A DNA stretch of 64,000 bases from the NCBI RefSeq assembly GCF_001654915.1, contig NZ_LXEQ01000027.1. One strand, given 5' to 3'. How positions within the stretch are numbered: the stretch's first letter is position 1; each line of letters opens with the position of its first letter. The stretch is from Buttiauxella ferragutiae (GTDB lineage: Bacteria; Pseudomonadota; Gammaproteobacteria; Enterobacterales; Enterobacteriaceae). Under the pieces are notes generated by a model that was not told the DNA's origin, made no database searches, and saw nothing but the letters and a program-made list of their open reading frames with translations. The position numbers and the translations under genes were made by a program. Shown here piece by piece: positions 26,957 through 33,959 of this stretch.

Positions 26957-27598
26957 TTATGGCCCGATATAACGCAGCACCACTTTTACCGCCATTTCAC
27001 GGTAATGTGCTGTGCTATCAACCGGTTCTGAACCATCTTCAAAGAAATTCGAAAATGTGTAGCTGTTTGCGACGTGGTAGAAACAAAAACTACTGATCAG
27101 GCGGTGGACGTCTTTAGCGGTGACGAGCCTGCTGAATAGCTGTTTATCCTGGCCTCGGGAAAGCACATCTTGCAGTAATTCCAGCGCACTGCGGTTTATC
27201 TCGCGTAAGTAAGCCGACTCTTTCACAAAGCGCCCACGCTGCATGTTCTCCATGCAGATGATCCGAATGAAATCGGGGTGAGTGACGTGGAAATCAAAGG
27301 TCCATTCCACCAGTTCCACCATCGCTTCGACTGGCGGCTGGTCAGTGAGATTAAGCTGGCGCTCACAGCTGCGAATTTGGGTGTAAACATATTCCAGCAC
27401 CTGAACGTAAAGCAGCTCTTTGCTTTTGAAGTGATAAACCACCATCCGTTTGGTGGTGTTGGCTTTCTCGGCAATTTGCTCCATGCGTGCGCCGTTAAGG
27501 CCAAATTCAGCGAACAAACTAATGGCGCTGAAGAAAATCTTTTCTTTCAAACTGGCGTCATCAAAACGCTCAGGAAGATAAATTTCGTGGGTTTCCAC
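26957..27598 (-). CDS. TetR-family transcriptional regulator
   Basis: 213 residues. N-terminal TetR helix-turn-helix: KEKIFFSAISLFAEFGLNGARMEQIAEKANTTKRMVVYHFKSKE (about residues 15-60); the C-terminal ligand domain resembles regulators of aromatic or fatty-acid metabolism but is not diagnostic. The start is GTG at 27598, supported by AAGGAG with 6-nt spacing; the open frame to 27673 is rejected. A 46-bp inverted repeat overlaps this ribosome-binding site. The gene occupies the position of dnaT-dnaC in E. coli, downstream of yjjB on the same strand. Target unknown: yjjPB, pobA or itself. Confidence 0.85.
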   Translation of the reverse strand: METHEIYLPERFDDASLKEKIFFSAISLFAEFGLNGARMEQIAEKANTTKRMVVYHFKSKELLYVQVLEYVYTQIRSCERQLNLTDQPPVEAMVELVEWTFDFHVTHPDFIRIICMENMQRGRFVKESAYLREINRSALELLQDVLSRGQDKQLFSRLVTAKDVHRLISSFCFYHVANSYTFSNFFEDGSEPVDSTAHYREMAVKVVLRYIGP

Positions 27599-27608
27599 GC
27601 AAGGCTCC

Positions 27609-27654
27609 TTAATGTCATCAGGCCGCTGGTATCGCCCAGGCCAGATGACATTAA
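27609..27654. promoter_or_regulatory. Long inverted repeat at the tetR ribosome-binding site
   Basis: Arms at 27609-27624 and 27639-27654 are 16 nt each, TTAATGTCATCAGGCC and its complement with one mismatch, 14-nt spacer. The left arm overlaps the AAGGAG of the tetR-type gene by 2 nt. It could be an autoregulatory operator, a yjjB terminator or a translation-controlling hairpin. Confidence 0.6.
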
Positions 27655-27706
27655 AACAAGTTTGCGTGGGCAAAGCACTGATGAGTTAGCGAAGCCCTGC
27701 AACACA

Positions 27707-28180
27707 TCACACTCGCGGGCGTTTACGGTACAGCCACAGGCCTGGAATGGATAAGCCAATCGATAATGCTCCGACGATAAACGACGCCTTCAGGAAGTTG
27801 GTGAGCAGTTGAATCATCAAGTCTTCGGTGTAACCAAAGTGGCTCAGTTTCACGGCTGAAATCATGGCGGTGTAGGCAGAAATGCCAGGGAACATCGGAA
27901 TAACCGCCGCCACGGTAAAGACTTTAGGATGGGCGAGATACCAGCGCGACCACTGAATACCGATGCTGCCCACCAGAAGTGAAGCGATAAACGTGCTCCA
28001 TTCAATGTTCATGCCCGCCGTCATCATCGCCATTCTCGAACCGTGGCCAATGGCACCCAGCAGTGCGCAATAAGGTAAGGCACGCTGTGGGACGTTAAAC
28101 ACCAGGGCAAAACCTGCGGCGGGAATGGCGGCCAGCGTCATGTCCTGAAGCAGCGCCAGTAAAAAGTCGATTACTCCCAT
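27707..28180 (-). CDS. yjjB: YjjB, small subunit of the YjjPB succinate exporter
   Basis: 157 residues, same as E. coli YjjB. Four or five hydrophobic segments (LLALLQDMTLAAIPAAGFALVFNV onward) of the DUF3815/ThrE-C type and the conserved VFTVAAVIPMFPGISAYTAM. Together with YjjP it forms an inner-membrane ThrE-type transporter reported to export succinate in E. coli. The start at 28180 overlaps the end of yjjP by 10 bp, so the two are coupled. The longer frame to 28225 lies inside yjjP. Confidence 0.9.
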   Translation of the reverse strand: MGVIDFLLALLQDMTLAAIPAAGFALVFNVPQRALPYCALLGAIGHGSRMAMMTAGMNIEWSTFIASLLVGSIGIQWSRWYLAHPKVFTVAAVIPMFPGISAYTAMISAVKLSHFGYTEDLMIQLLTNFLKASFIVGALSIGLSIPGLWLYRKRPRV

Positions 28181-28947
28181 CCTTTTAACCCCCACAGTGA
28201 CATCGCCATCACCACTCCAATACACGTGGCGAGCGTAAGCAGGCTAGCCATCGCCCATCTGGCAAGGCCAGTATTGACGTGGCCTTTAAACATATCGGCG
28301 ACGGCGTTAATCAGCGGAAATCCAGGAACCAGCAACAAGACGCTTGCGGCCATCGCAATATTTGAGGTCATGGCGAACGGGCCTTTGGCAATCAGCAGGC
28401 CAGAAATCGTGGTGGCGACAAACGCCGTGATGCAGAAGTTAATTTGCGGATGCAGGTGGTGTGATGTGAGCACCAGGCGCACATACATCGCCACCGAACT
28501 GGCAAGGAAAGCAACCATTGCACCATCCCAACCGCCGCTATTGAGCTTACAGAAACAGCCGCAGGAAAGACCGACCATCAGCACTACTAACCAGCGGGGA
28601 TAGCGCAAGGGTTTAATGTGCTCAAAACGCTTCAAAACGTCTTTATGATCCAAAAGCTTATGCTCGGCCAGGATCACGATGTGCTGCACTTCCGTCACCA
28701 CATGCATATTGATGCCGCGGTCGCTGTTTTTGCGTGTCGTCGTGAGGCACTGATTGTCTTTGATGGTGCTGAGTACGATGGCGTTCGCTGAGATTGAGCT
28801 TTCAACGCTGTCCATCCCTAATGCCACACCTAAACGACTGGAAAGCTCTTCTACAAGGGCGCTTTCGGCGCCGTGTTGCAACAAGAAAAGCCCACATTGA
28901 ATGCAGAGGCGGGTGACTTCGCGCTGCGGGTTGACATCTGTCGACAT
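28171..28947 (-). CDS. yjjP: YjjP, large subunit of the YjjPB succinate exporter
   Basis: 258 residues (E. coli 256), ThrE-N domain: a soluble N-terminal part (VTRLCIQCGLFLLQHGAESALVEELS) followed by membrane segments ending LLTLATCIGVVMAMSLWGL. SVESSISANAIVLSTI and LLLVPGFPLINAVADMFKGH are family hallmarks. Start at ATG 28947 by alignment with E. coli; the frame extends to 28998 without support. The upstream neighbour is divergent pobA instead of the E. coli yjjQ-bglJ pair. Confidence 0.9.
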   Translation of the reverse strand: MSTDVNPQREVTRLCIQCGLFLLQHGAESALVEELSSRLGVALGMDSVESSISANAIVLSTIKDNQCLTTTRKNSDRGINMHVVTEVQHIVILAEHKLLDHKDVLKRFEHIKPLRYPRWLVVLMVGLSCGCFCKLNSGGWDGAMVAFLASSVAMYVRLVLTSHHLHPQINFCITAFVATTISGLLIAKGPFAMTSNIAMAASVLLLVPGFPLINAVADMFKGHVNTGLARWAMASLLTLATCIGVVMAMSLWGLKGWE

Positions 28948-29250
28948 GCCTGGCCTATGTAAGATGAAAAGCGACGGCGGTCGCTGAAATTTTAACATCC
29001 CCCATTTTTAACATATGCCGACCCCTGTACTCAGGCGCACCAGATCAACATTTAGCGTAATAACGCATTTCGCACACTTTTTCGGCGAAATATGAGCTTG
29101 TCCGCACTTTGAGTGAGACTTTCGAAAAGTGCACGTTTTAGACAGATATTGGCCTTCTTTTTCTCTCTGTGGACGCTAAAAATGCACGAATGAGCATTTG
29201 TTAAACATAAAAACAACATTCATGTAACGTTTTATTAGAGAGCATATCTT
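28948..29250. promoter_or_regulatory. yjjP-pobA divergent intergenic region with candidate operators
   Basis: Two direct copies of AAAA(G/A)TGCACG lie at 29125-29135 and 29178-29188, 53 bp apart (about five helical turns). The second copy is part of an inverted repeat AAATGC-N8-GCATTT (29180-29199). These are candidate sites for the PobR-like activator or another regulator. No gene is supported here. Confidence 0.4.
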
Positions 29251-30435
29251 ATGAAAACTCAGGTCGTGATAATCGGTGCTGGCCCGTCGGGTTTGTTGTT
29301 GGGGCAATTGCTGCACAATGCAGGTATTAGCAATGTGGTGTTAGAAAGACAAACCCCGGAGCACGTACAGGGGCGAATTCGGGCGGGTATCCTGGAAAAT
29401 GGCACCGTAGATTTGCTGCGTGAAGCCGGGGTCAGTGAAAGAATGGATGCCGAAGGGCTGGTCCATGAAGGCGTGGAGTTTTTGGTAGATGGAAAACGTA
29501 TTCCGGTTGCGCTAAAAGAGCTGACCGGTGGCAAAACGGTGATGGTGTACGGCCAGACCGAAGTGACGCGTGATTTGATGGACGCACGCCGCAAAACCTC
29601 AGCGCCGACGATGTACGGTGTCAGCAATGTACAATTATTTGATGTGAAAAGTGATTCGCCGTATGTCACTTTTGAAAAGCAGGGCGAAACCTACCGCATT
29701 GATTGCGATTACATTGCCGGATGTGATGGTTTTCATGGTGTTTCACGTAAAGCGATTCCGGCAGAGATTACTCGCGAGTATGAACGGGTTTATCCCTTCG
29801 GCTGGCTCGGCTTGTTATCTGACACGCCACCAGTAAATCACGAGCTGATTTATGCCCATCATCAACGCGGATTTGTGTTGTGTAGTCAGCGCTCACTAAC
29901 CAGAAGTCGCTACTATTTGCAGGTTCCTTTAAGCGATAGCGTTGACGCCTGGCCGGACGAACGCTTCTGGGATGAGCTTAAACAGCGGTTGCCAAAAGAA
30001 TTGGCGGATAAGTTAGTGACTGGTCACTCACTCGAGAAGAGCATCGCACCGTTACGCAGTTTTGTGGTTGAACCGATGCAGTATGGCAACCTTTTCCTGG
30101 TGGGAGATGCAGCGCACATCGTACCGCCAACCGGAGCCAAAGGGCTAAACCTGGCCGCCTCTGATGTGAATTATCTGTTCCGGATCTTATGTAAGGTGTA
30201 CCACGAAGGGCGAACCGATTTGCTGGAAACCTATTCACCTATGGCGTTGCGCAGGGTGTGGAAAGGTGAGCGTTTTAGCTGGTTTATGACTAATCTCCTG
30301 CATGATTTTACAGGAATGGATGCGTTTGACCGCAAAATGCAGCAGGCAGATCGTGAGTATTATCTGACCTCACGCGCTGGATTGACGACTATCGCCGAAA
30401 ACTACGTCGGTTTACCGTTCGAGCCCGTTGAATAA
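29251..30435 (+). CDS. pobA: 4-hydroxybenzoate 3-monooxygenase PobA
   Basis: Flavoprotein hydroxylase converting 4-hydroxybenzoate, NADPH and O2 to protocatechuate. 394 residues, the same as the Pseudomonas enzyme. FAD motif GAGPSG (residues 9-14), the NADPH/FAD DG motif GCDGFHGVSR (about 158-167), substrate-site LCSQRSLTRSRYYLQV (about 210-225) and VGDAAHIVPPTGAKGLNLA near residue 285. Cytosolic. Followed by its probable AraC-type regulator on the same strand. No protocatechuate dioxygenase or other pca gene lies in the window. Confidence 0.95.
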   Translation: MKTQVVIIGAGPSGLLLGQLLHNAGISNVVLERQTPEHVQGRIRAGILENGTVDLLREAGVSERMDAEGLVHEGVEFLVDGKRIPVALKELTGGKTVMVYGQTEVTRDLMDARRKTSAPTMYGVSNVQLFDVKSDSPYVTFEKQGETYRIDCDYIAGCDGFHGVSRKAIPAEITREYERVYPFGWLGLLSDTPPVNHELIYAHHQRGFVLCSQRSLTRSRYYLQVPLSDSVDAWPDERFWDELKQRLPKELADKLVTGHSLEKSIAPLRSFVVEPMQYGNLFLVGDAAHIVPPTGAKGLNLAASDVNYLFRILCKVYHEGRTDLLETYSPMALRRVWKGERFSWFMTNLLHDFTGMDAFDRKMQQADREYYLTSRAGLTTIAENYVGLPFEPVE

Positions 30436-30488
30436 ACTACACTTATTCACTATTAGTCTGTGGATCTTATGCTTAAAAAGAGGACGTA

Positions 30489-31391
30489 ATGAATCTGAAT
30501 GCCAGTATTCCGGTATTTAAACTATATGGTGAAAGCCGGAACTGGCCTGCAGCAGATTTGCTGCATTGCGAATCGATTCAAAGCCGCAGCAGCCTTTATG
30601 AATGGCACATTCGCATTCATCAGCATGCGGATTTGGTTCAATTACTTTATTTGCACAAAGGTGAGGTGGAGATAGATATTGAAGGCGTTAAGCATCATGT
30701 GCGACAGGCGTGTATTCAGGTGGTACCTGCGTTGTGCGTGCACGGTTTTAAATTCTCACCGGGGACTCAGGGTTATTCGCTTTCGTTTTCAGCTCCGTTA
30801 ATCGCCCAGTTTGAGCAGCAATTTGGCCGCCCTTTACAGGTACTTAAGCAGGCGGCGTGTGTGCCGGTGAAAGGCTCGAACAGGCAAATTAATACACTGT
30901 TTAGTACCTTACAAAGTGAGTATGAAGGAGCGGGGGAAGCCCGTGACATGATGCTGCATTCATTAATCAGCGCGCTTTTAGTTTGGCTTAATCGGCAATG
31001 TGCTCCGGTACCAGGCAGCAGTTCGCGTGTCGAGCGAAAACGGGCGGTGATTCATCAATTTAATCAACTGGTTGAGTGTCATTATCGTGAACAGTTGCTG
31101 GTCACGCATTATGCCAGCGTAATCGGTTTATCAAGTGTGCACCTGAATACCCTGTGCCATGAGTTCTATGGCTGTAGCGCTCTGAATGTCCTGCATCAAC
31201 GCGTGTTGCTCGAAGCCAAACGCAGGTTGCTGTATACCAGCATGACGATCAGCCAGATCTCTGATTATCTTGGCTTTAGTGATGCGACCTATTTTTCGCG
31301 TTTTTTCCGCCGTTATACGGGTACGACGCCAAAGGATTTTCGTCAACATCCGATGCGTGAATTGAAAGCGTCTTTAATAGAAGGAAGGTAA
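30489..31391 (+). CDS. AraC-family regulator, PobR-like
   Basis: 300 residues. An N-terminal cupin-like sensing domain (HQHADLVQLLYLHKGEVEIDIEG, about residues 45-70) and a C-terminal AraC double helix-turn-helix (LVTHYASVIGLSSVHLNTLC and SQISDYLGFSDATYFSRFFRRYTGTTPKDFR). It resembles the AraC-type PobR activators of pobA. The gene is 53 bp downstream of pobA in the same direction, not divergent as in Pseudomonas, so it may be co-transcribed with its target (positive autoregulation). AGAGGA precedes the ATG. Confidence 0.85.
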   Translation: MNLNASIPVFKLYGESRNWPAADLLHCESIQSRSSLYEWHIRIHQHADLVQLLYLHKGEVEIDIEGVKHHVRQACIQVVPALCVHGFKFSPGTQGYSLSFSAPLIAQFEQQFGRPLQVLKQAACVPVKGSNRQINTLFSTLQSEYEGAGEARDMMLHSLISALLVWLNRQCAPVPGSSSRVERKRAVIHQFNQLVECHYREQLLVTHYASVIGLSSVHLNTLCHEFYGCSALNVLHQRVLLEAKRRLLYTSMTISQISDYLGFSDATYFSRFFRRYTGTTPKDFRQHPMRELKASLIEGR

Positions 31392-31633
31392 TTGTTTAAT
31401 TAAATTTAAATCGTTATTTAGTCACACTGACTATTATTTTGTAGTTTGTAGGTTATTTGTAAATAATATCATAACTTGAAATATTATTTCATCATAAAAC
31501 ACTCCTTCTAATTTAAATTTCCATCTGAATAAACTATTGTATTTTTGTTGTTCAAAGCACTTATATGTTTAATGTATGAGTGAATCATCGGTCATATTTT
31601 AAATAATATGAATGCATTAATCAAAGGAATGAT

Positions 31634-32284
31634 ATGGAAAACATTATTAGTACAAATAGTTTACCTGGAAAAATAATGGTGGTTGTACCCTGCGTGTTAA
31701 CGGCAGCAGGAATTGTACATCGATTAAAATCCATGCCAAAAATTCATAAATTAGTGAGCAATATCAAAAGGATTGATGAGGCTTATGGAGAGGTATTAAA
31801 AGCCACGGACTCACTTGTTATTTTGAATATTAGCGAGTCATCTACTCAACTCGCTGAGGAGATAAAATTTATTAACTGGTGCCGTACAGTGCAACCTGGC
31901 GCTGCCATTGTTGCTTACACACGAAATCATAAACTTAGCGTGTTGAATTATATTTCTGCTTTGGGTGCGCGGGTGATTATTTCTCAATACGAGTCATCCT
32001 CAACATTCACCGATTTAATTATAAAGTCTTTTTCCTCCAGATCGATGCTTTCCAGCCCGATGATCAAGAATATTCTGGATACGAGAATTTCAGGTGAACT
32101 GACGGTATGCGAAGTTCAGGTAATAGGGCAGTTATTTCTTGGGCACAACGTCAGTCAGGTTGCTCAAAGTTTAGGACGCGATATCAGAACGGTGAGCGCA
32201 CATAAAAGACATGCGATGGAAAAACTCGGCCTTCAGTGTGAGAAAGATCTCCATGTCCTGGGTTGCGCACTGCTAGGAAAGTGA
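31634..32284 (+). CDS. LuxR-type regulator, BglJ-like
   Basis: 216 residues. The N-terminal half is receiver-like but without a clear phosphoacceptor aspartate; the C-terminal LuxR helix-turn-helix is visible (LTVCEVQVIGQLFLGHNVSQVAQSLGRDIRTVSAHKRHAMEKLGL, about residues 155-200). With the next gene it parallels the yjjQ-bglJ pair of E. coli, but order is reversed: the YjjQ-like gene is second. BglJ works as a heterodimer with RcsB; that is only an analogy here. The gene and the 240 bp before it are AT-rich, typical of H-NS-silenced DNA. AAAGGA precedes the ATG. Confidence 0.7.
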   Translation: MENIISTNSLPGKIMVVVPCVLTAAGIVHRLKSMPKIHKLVSNIKRIDEAYGEVLKATDSLVILNISESSTQLAEEIKFINWCRTVQPGAAIVAYTRNHKLSVLNYISALGARVIISQYESSSTFTDLIIKSFSSRSMLSSPMIKNILDTRISGELTVCEVQVIGQLFLGHNVSQVAQSLGRDIRTVSAHKRHAMEKLGLQCEKDLHVLGCALLGK

Positions 32285-32305
32285 AAGTTTTAAAAGGAGA
32301 TAAAT

Positions 32306-33010
32306 ATGCAGGAAAGCAAAGCAAAGGTCTTTTTGCGTAACCCATTTTGCCGCGCGTTAGTTGTTAGCAAGCGGCCAATGATGAGAGAAGGCCTTCAGTT
32401 TATGATGAAGGAACGCGCTGAGAAATCATCGCTCATTCTTTGTGAAAACTATTTAGATATCAGGCCAGAAATATTGCTGCAGATCGATGTGGTGGTTATT
32501 GAACTGGATAGCACGTTGCAGGAAATCTTCGAAGCCTGTGATTTCTTCAACCAATTACAAAATCAGCACCGGCAAGTGGAGTGGGTTTTCACGCTTCCCG
32601 TGAACTTGGTGAATATTGCCATTGAACGGTTGTTGACGGCCAAAACAGCATTGCTTTCTTTACATGAACCGATGAGCCGTATTATCGAACATGTCTTTAA
32701 TAGCGGTGGTCAAACCGAAAGAATTAGCCGGCTTCTTTTGCAAGAAAAAGCGGTTAATACGTCCGATATTACGGTGACGAATGCCAATTTAACTTTTTCA
32801 GAGCGTCGTGTTCTACGGCTGCTTAGCAAAGGGTGGCAACTGACCCAAATTGCGACTCTGCTCGAGAAAAGTTACAAAACCATCAGTGCACAAAAGAGCA
32901 GTGCTATGCGCCGCCTGATGCTGAAAACGGACGCCGAAATGTATGCATGGATGATCAGTGTACATGGGATGCAGGAGCTGAATTTGCCTCCGTATCACCA
33001 GGGGATATGA
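32306..33010 (+). CDS. yjjQ: LuxR-type regulator YjjQ
   Basis: 234 residues (E. coli YjjQ 241). A degenerate receiver-like N-terminus and a C-terminal LuxR helix-turn-helix very like YjjQ: LTFSERRVLRLLSKGWQLTQIATLLEKSYKTISAQKSSAMRRL, then AEMYAWM. In E. coli YjjQ represses flagellar, capsule and other virulence-related genes. It starts 21 bp after the BglJ-like gene with AAGGAGATAAAT before the ATG, so the pair is one operon. YjjQ identity rests on the C-terminal half. Confidence 0.75.
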   Translation: MQESKAKVFLRNPFCRALVVSKRPMMREGLQFMMKERAEKSSLILCENYLDIRPEILLQIDVVVIELDSTLQEIFEACDFFNQLQNQHRQVEWVFTLPVNLVNIAIERLLTAKTALLSLHEPMSRIIEHVFNSGGQTERISRLLLQEKAVNTSDITVTNANLTFSERRVLRLLSKGWQLTQIATLLEKSYKTISAQKSSAMRRLMLKTDAEMYAWMISVHGMQELNLPPYHQGI

Positions 33011-33021
33011 AGAAAGTTAGT

Positions 33022-33056
33022 GATGACTGAGGTTCGCTAGTGCGTCCTCAGTCATC
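33022..33056. terminator. Hairpin between yjjQ and the YbaK-like gene
   Basis: Perfect 11-bp inverted repeat GATGACTGAGG (33022-33032) / CCTCAGTCATC (33046-33056) between convergent genes. Confidence 0.65.
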
Positions 33057-33059
33057 TGA

Positions 33060-33518
33060 TTATTGGCAGACATCGACCCAAAGTGCAGCTGTGAGTTCAG
33101 CCAGACGAGCCGGGGAAATACGCACTGCGCTATGAATCGCTCCTGCTGCGGGTAAAACTTCTTCGTACTGTTTTAGTGAAATATCACAGTAAACCGTTAA
33201 CGGATTTTCCAGGCCAAACGGACAAACCCCGCCTACCGGATGACCTGTCCAGATAACCACTTCATCGCTGCTGAGCATGCGGGCTTTTGCCCCTAAAGCC
33301 GCTTTGAGTTTTTTATTATCCAGGCGTGCGTCACCTTTCGCGACAACCAACACGACTTGATCCTTAACTTTCAACGACAATGTTTTAGCAATTTGGCCCG
33401 GTTCAACGTTATGGGCCATGGCTGCCAGAGCAACGGTGGCGGTGCTTTGGTTTAATTCTATGATGTCGATATCCGGGGCGTTTTCGGCAAAGAATTGCCG
33501 GACTGACTGCAGGCTCAT
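33060..33518 (-). CDS. YbaK/EbsC-type aminoacyl-tRNA deacylase
   Basis: 152 residues covering a single YbaK/ProRS-insertion domain, which hydrolyses mischarged tRNAs in trans. Features: AKTLSLKVKDQVVLVVAKGDARLD with the expected lysine, TGHPVGGVCPFGL (GGVxPFG active-site loop) and a C-terminal HSAVRISPARLAELT. It is a free-standing editing protein; whether it acts on Cys-, Ala- or Thr-tRNA is not readable. GGGAG lies before the ATG. Monocistronic, between accessory genes. Confidence 0.85.
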   Translation of the reverse strand: MSLQSVRQFFAENAPDIDIIELNQSTATVALAAMAHNVEPGQIAKTLSLKVKDQVVLVVAKGDARLDNKKLKAALGAKARMLSSDEVVIWTGHPVGGVCPFGLENPLTVYCDISLKQYEEVLPAAGAIHSAVRISPARLAELTAALWVDVCQ

Positions 33519-33784
33519 GCTTTTCTCCCATTCTTGGCCGCAAATAATTTGGCATAAGGCTGTGCTATATGTAAACCAGTGAACGCATAATTTCTATGTG
33601 TCATGAATACATACCGTCAATAGCCAATGCTGTGATGTGAAATAGCTAAACAACTCAAAGTTTCAGTGATTTCTGGATCTTCTTCACAATCACTGCAACC
33701 GGTTTCAGTAACCGGTTGCAGAGTAAGAAAAGGCGATGAATACTGAAACGGTCACACACCTGTACCCAATAATAAGAGCAGCCT
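33519..33784. other. Intergenic region upstream of the orphan PTS genes
   Basis: No gene is supported. It carries the divergent promoters of the YbaK-like gene and the PTS unit. The notable content is the double AACCGGTT operator at 33695-33719. Confidence 0.5.
33695..33719. promoter_or_regulatory. Double LacI-type operator upstream of the orphan PTS genes
   Basis: GCAACCGGTT (33695-33704) and AACCGGTTGC (33710-33719) form a perfect 10-bp inverted repeat with a 5-nt spacer. Each arm has its own palindromic AACCGGTT core, the same core as the ascF operator. Likely bound by a LacI-family repressor, possibly AscG. Confidence 0.6.
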
Positions 33785-33946
33785 ATGAAACCTATTTTTT
33801 TATGCTGTGCCACTGATGCCCCTGCCAGTGTTTTAGACATTAAAGCTGTATCTAAAAAGGTCCCGGCTACGGGGATCAATTATATAAATTACGGATTGTT
33901 GCGCAGCGATATTCTTCCCGCTGTAACATTCGCGTTGAAAGCCTGA
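33785..33946 (+). pseudogene. Internally deleted PTS EIIB (lactose/cellobiose family) remnant
   Basis: A 53-codon frame with AAGAG upstream, ending 13 bp before the EIIC gene. Residues 1-25 (MKPIFLCCATDAPASVLDIK) resemble an EIIB N-terminus with the active-site cysteine, but the phosphate loop is degraded (CATDAPAS where ChbB has CSAGMSTS). The last 25 residues (INYINYGLLRSDILPAVTFA) resemble the EIIB C-terminus. Normal EIIB proteins are about 105 residues, so some 50 central residues appear deleted in frame. Alternatively a small unrelated protein; similarity was judged by eye. Confidence 0.5.
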
Positions 33947-33959
33947 CAGGAGCACCGCT

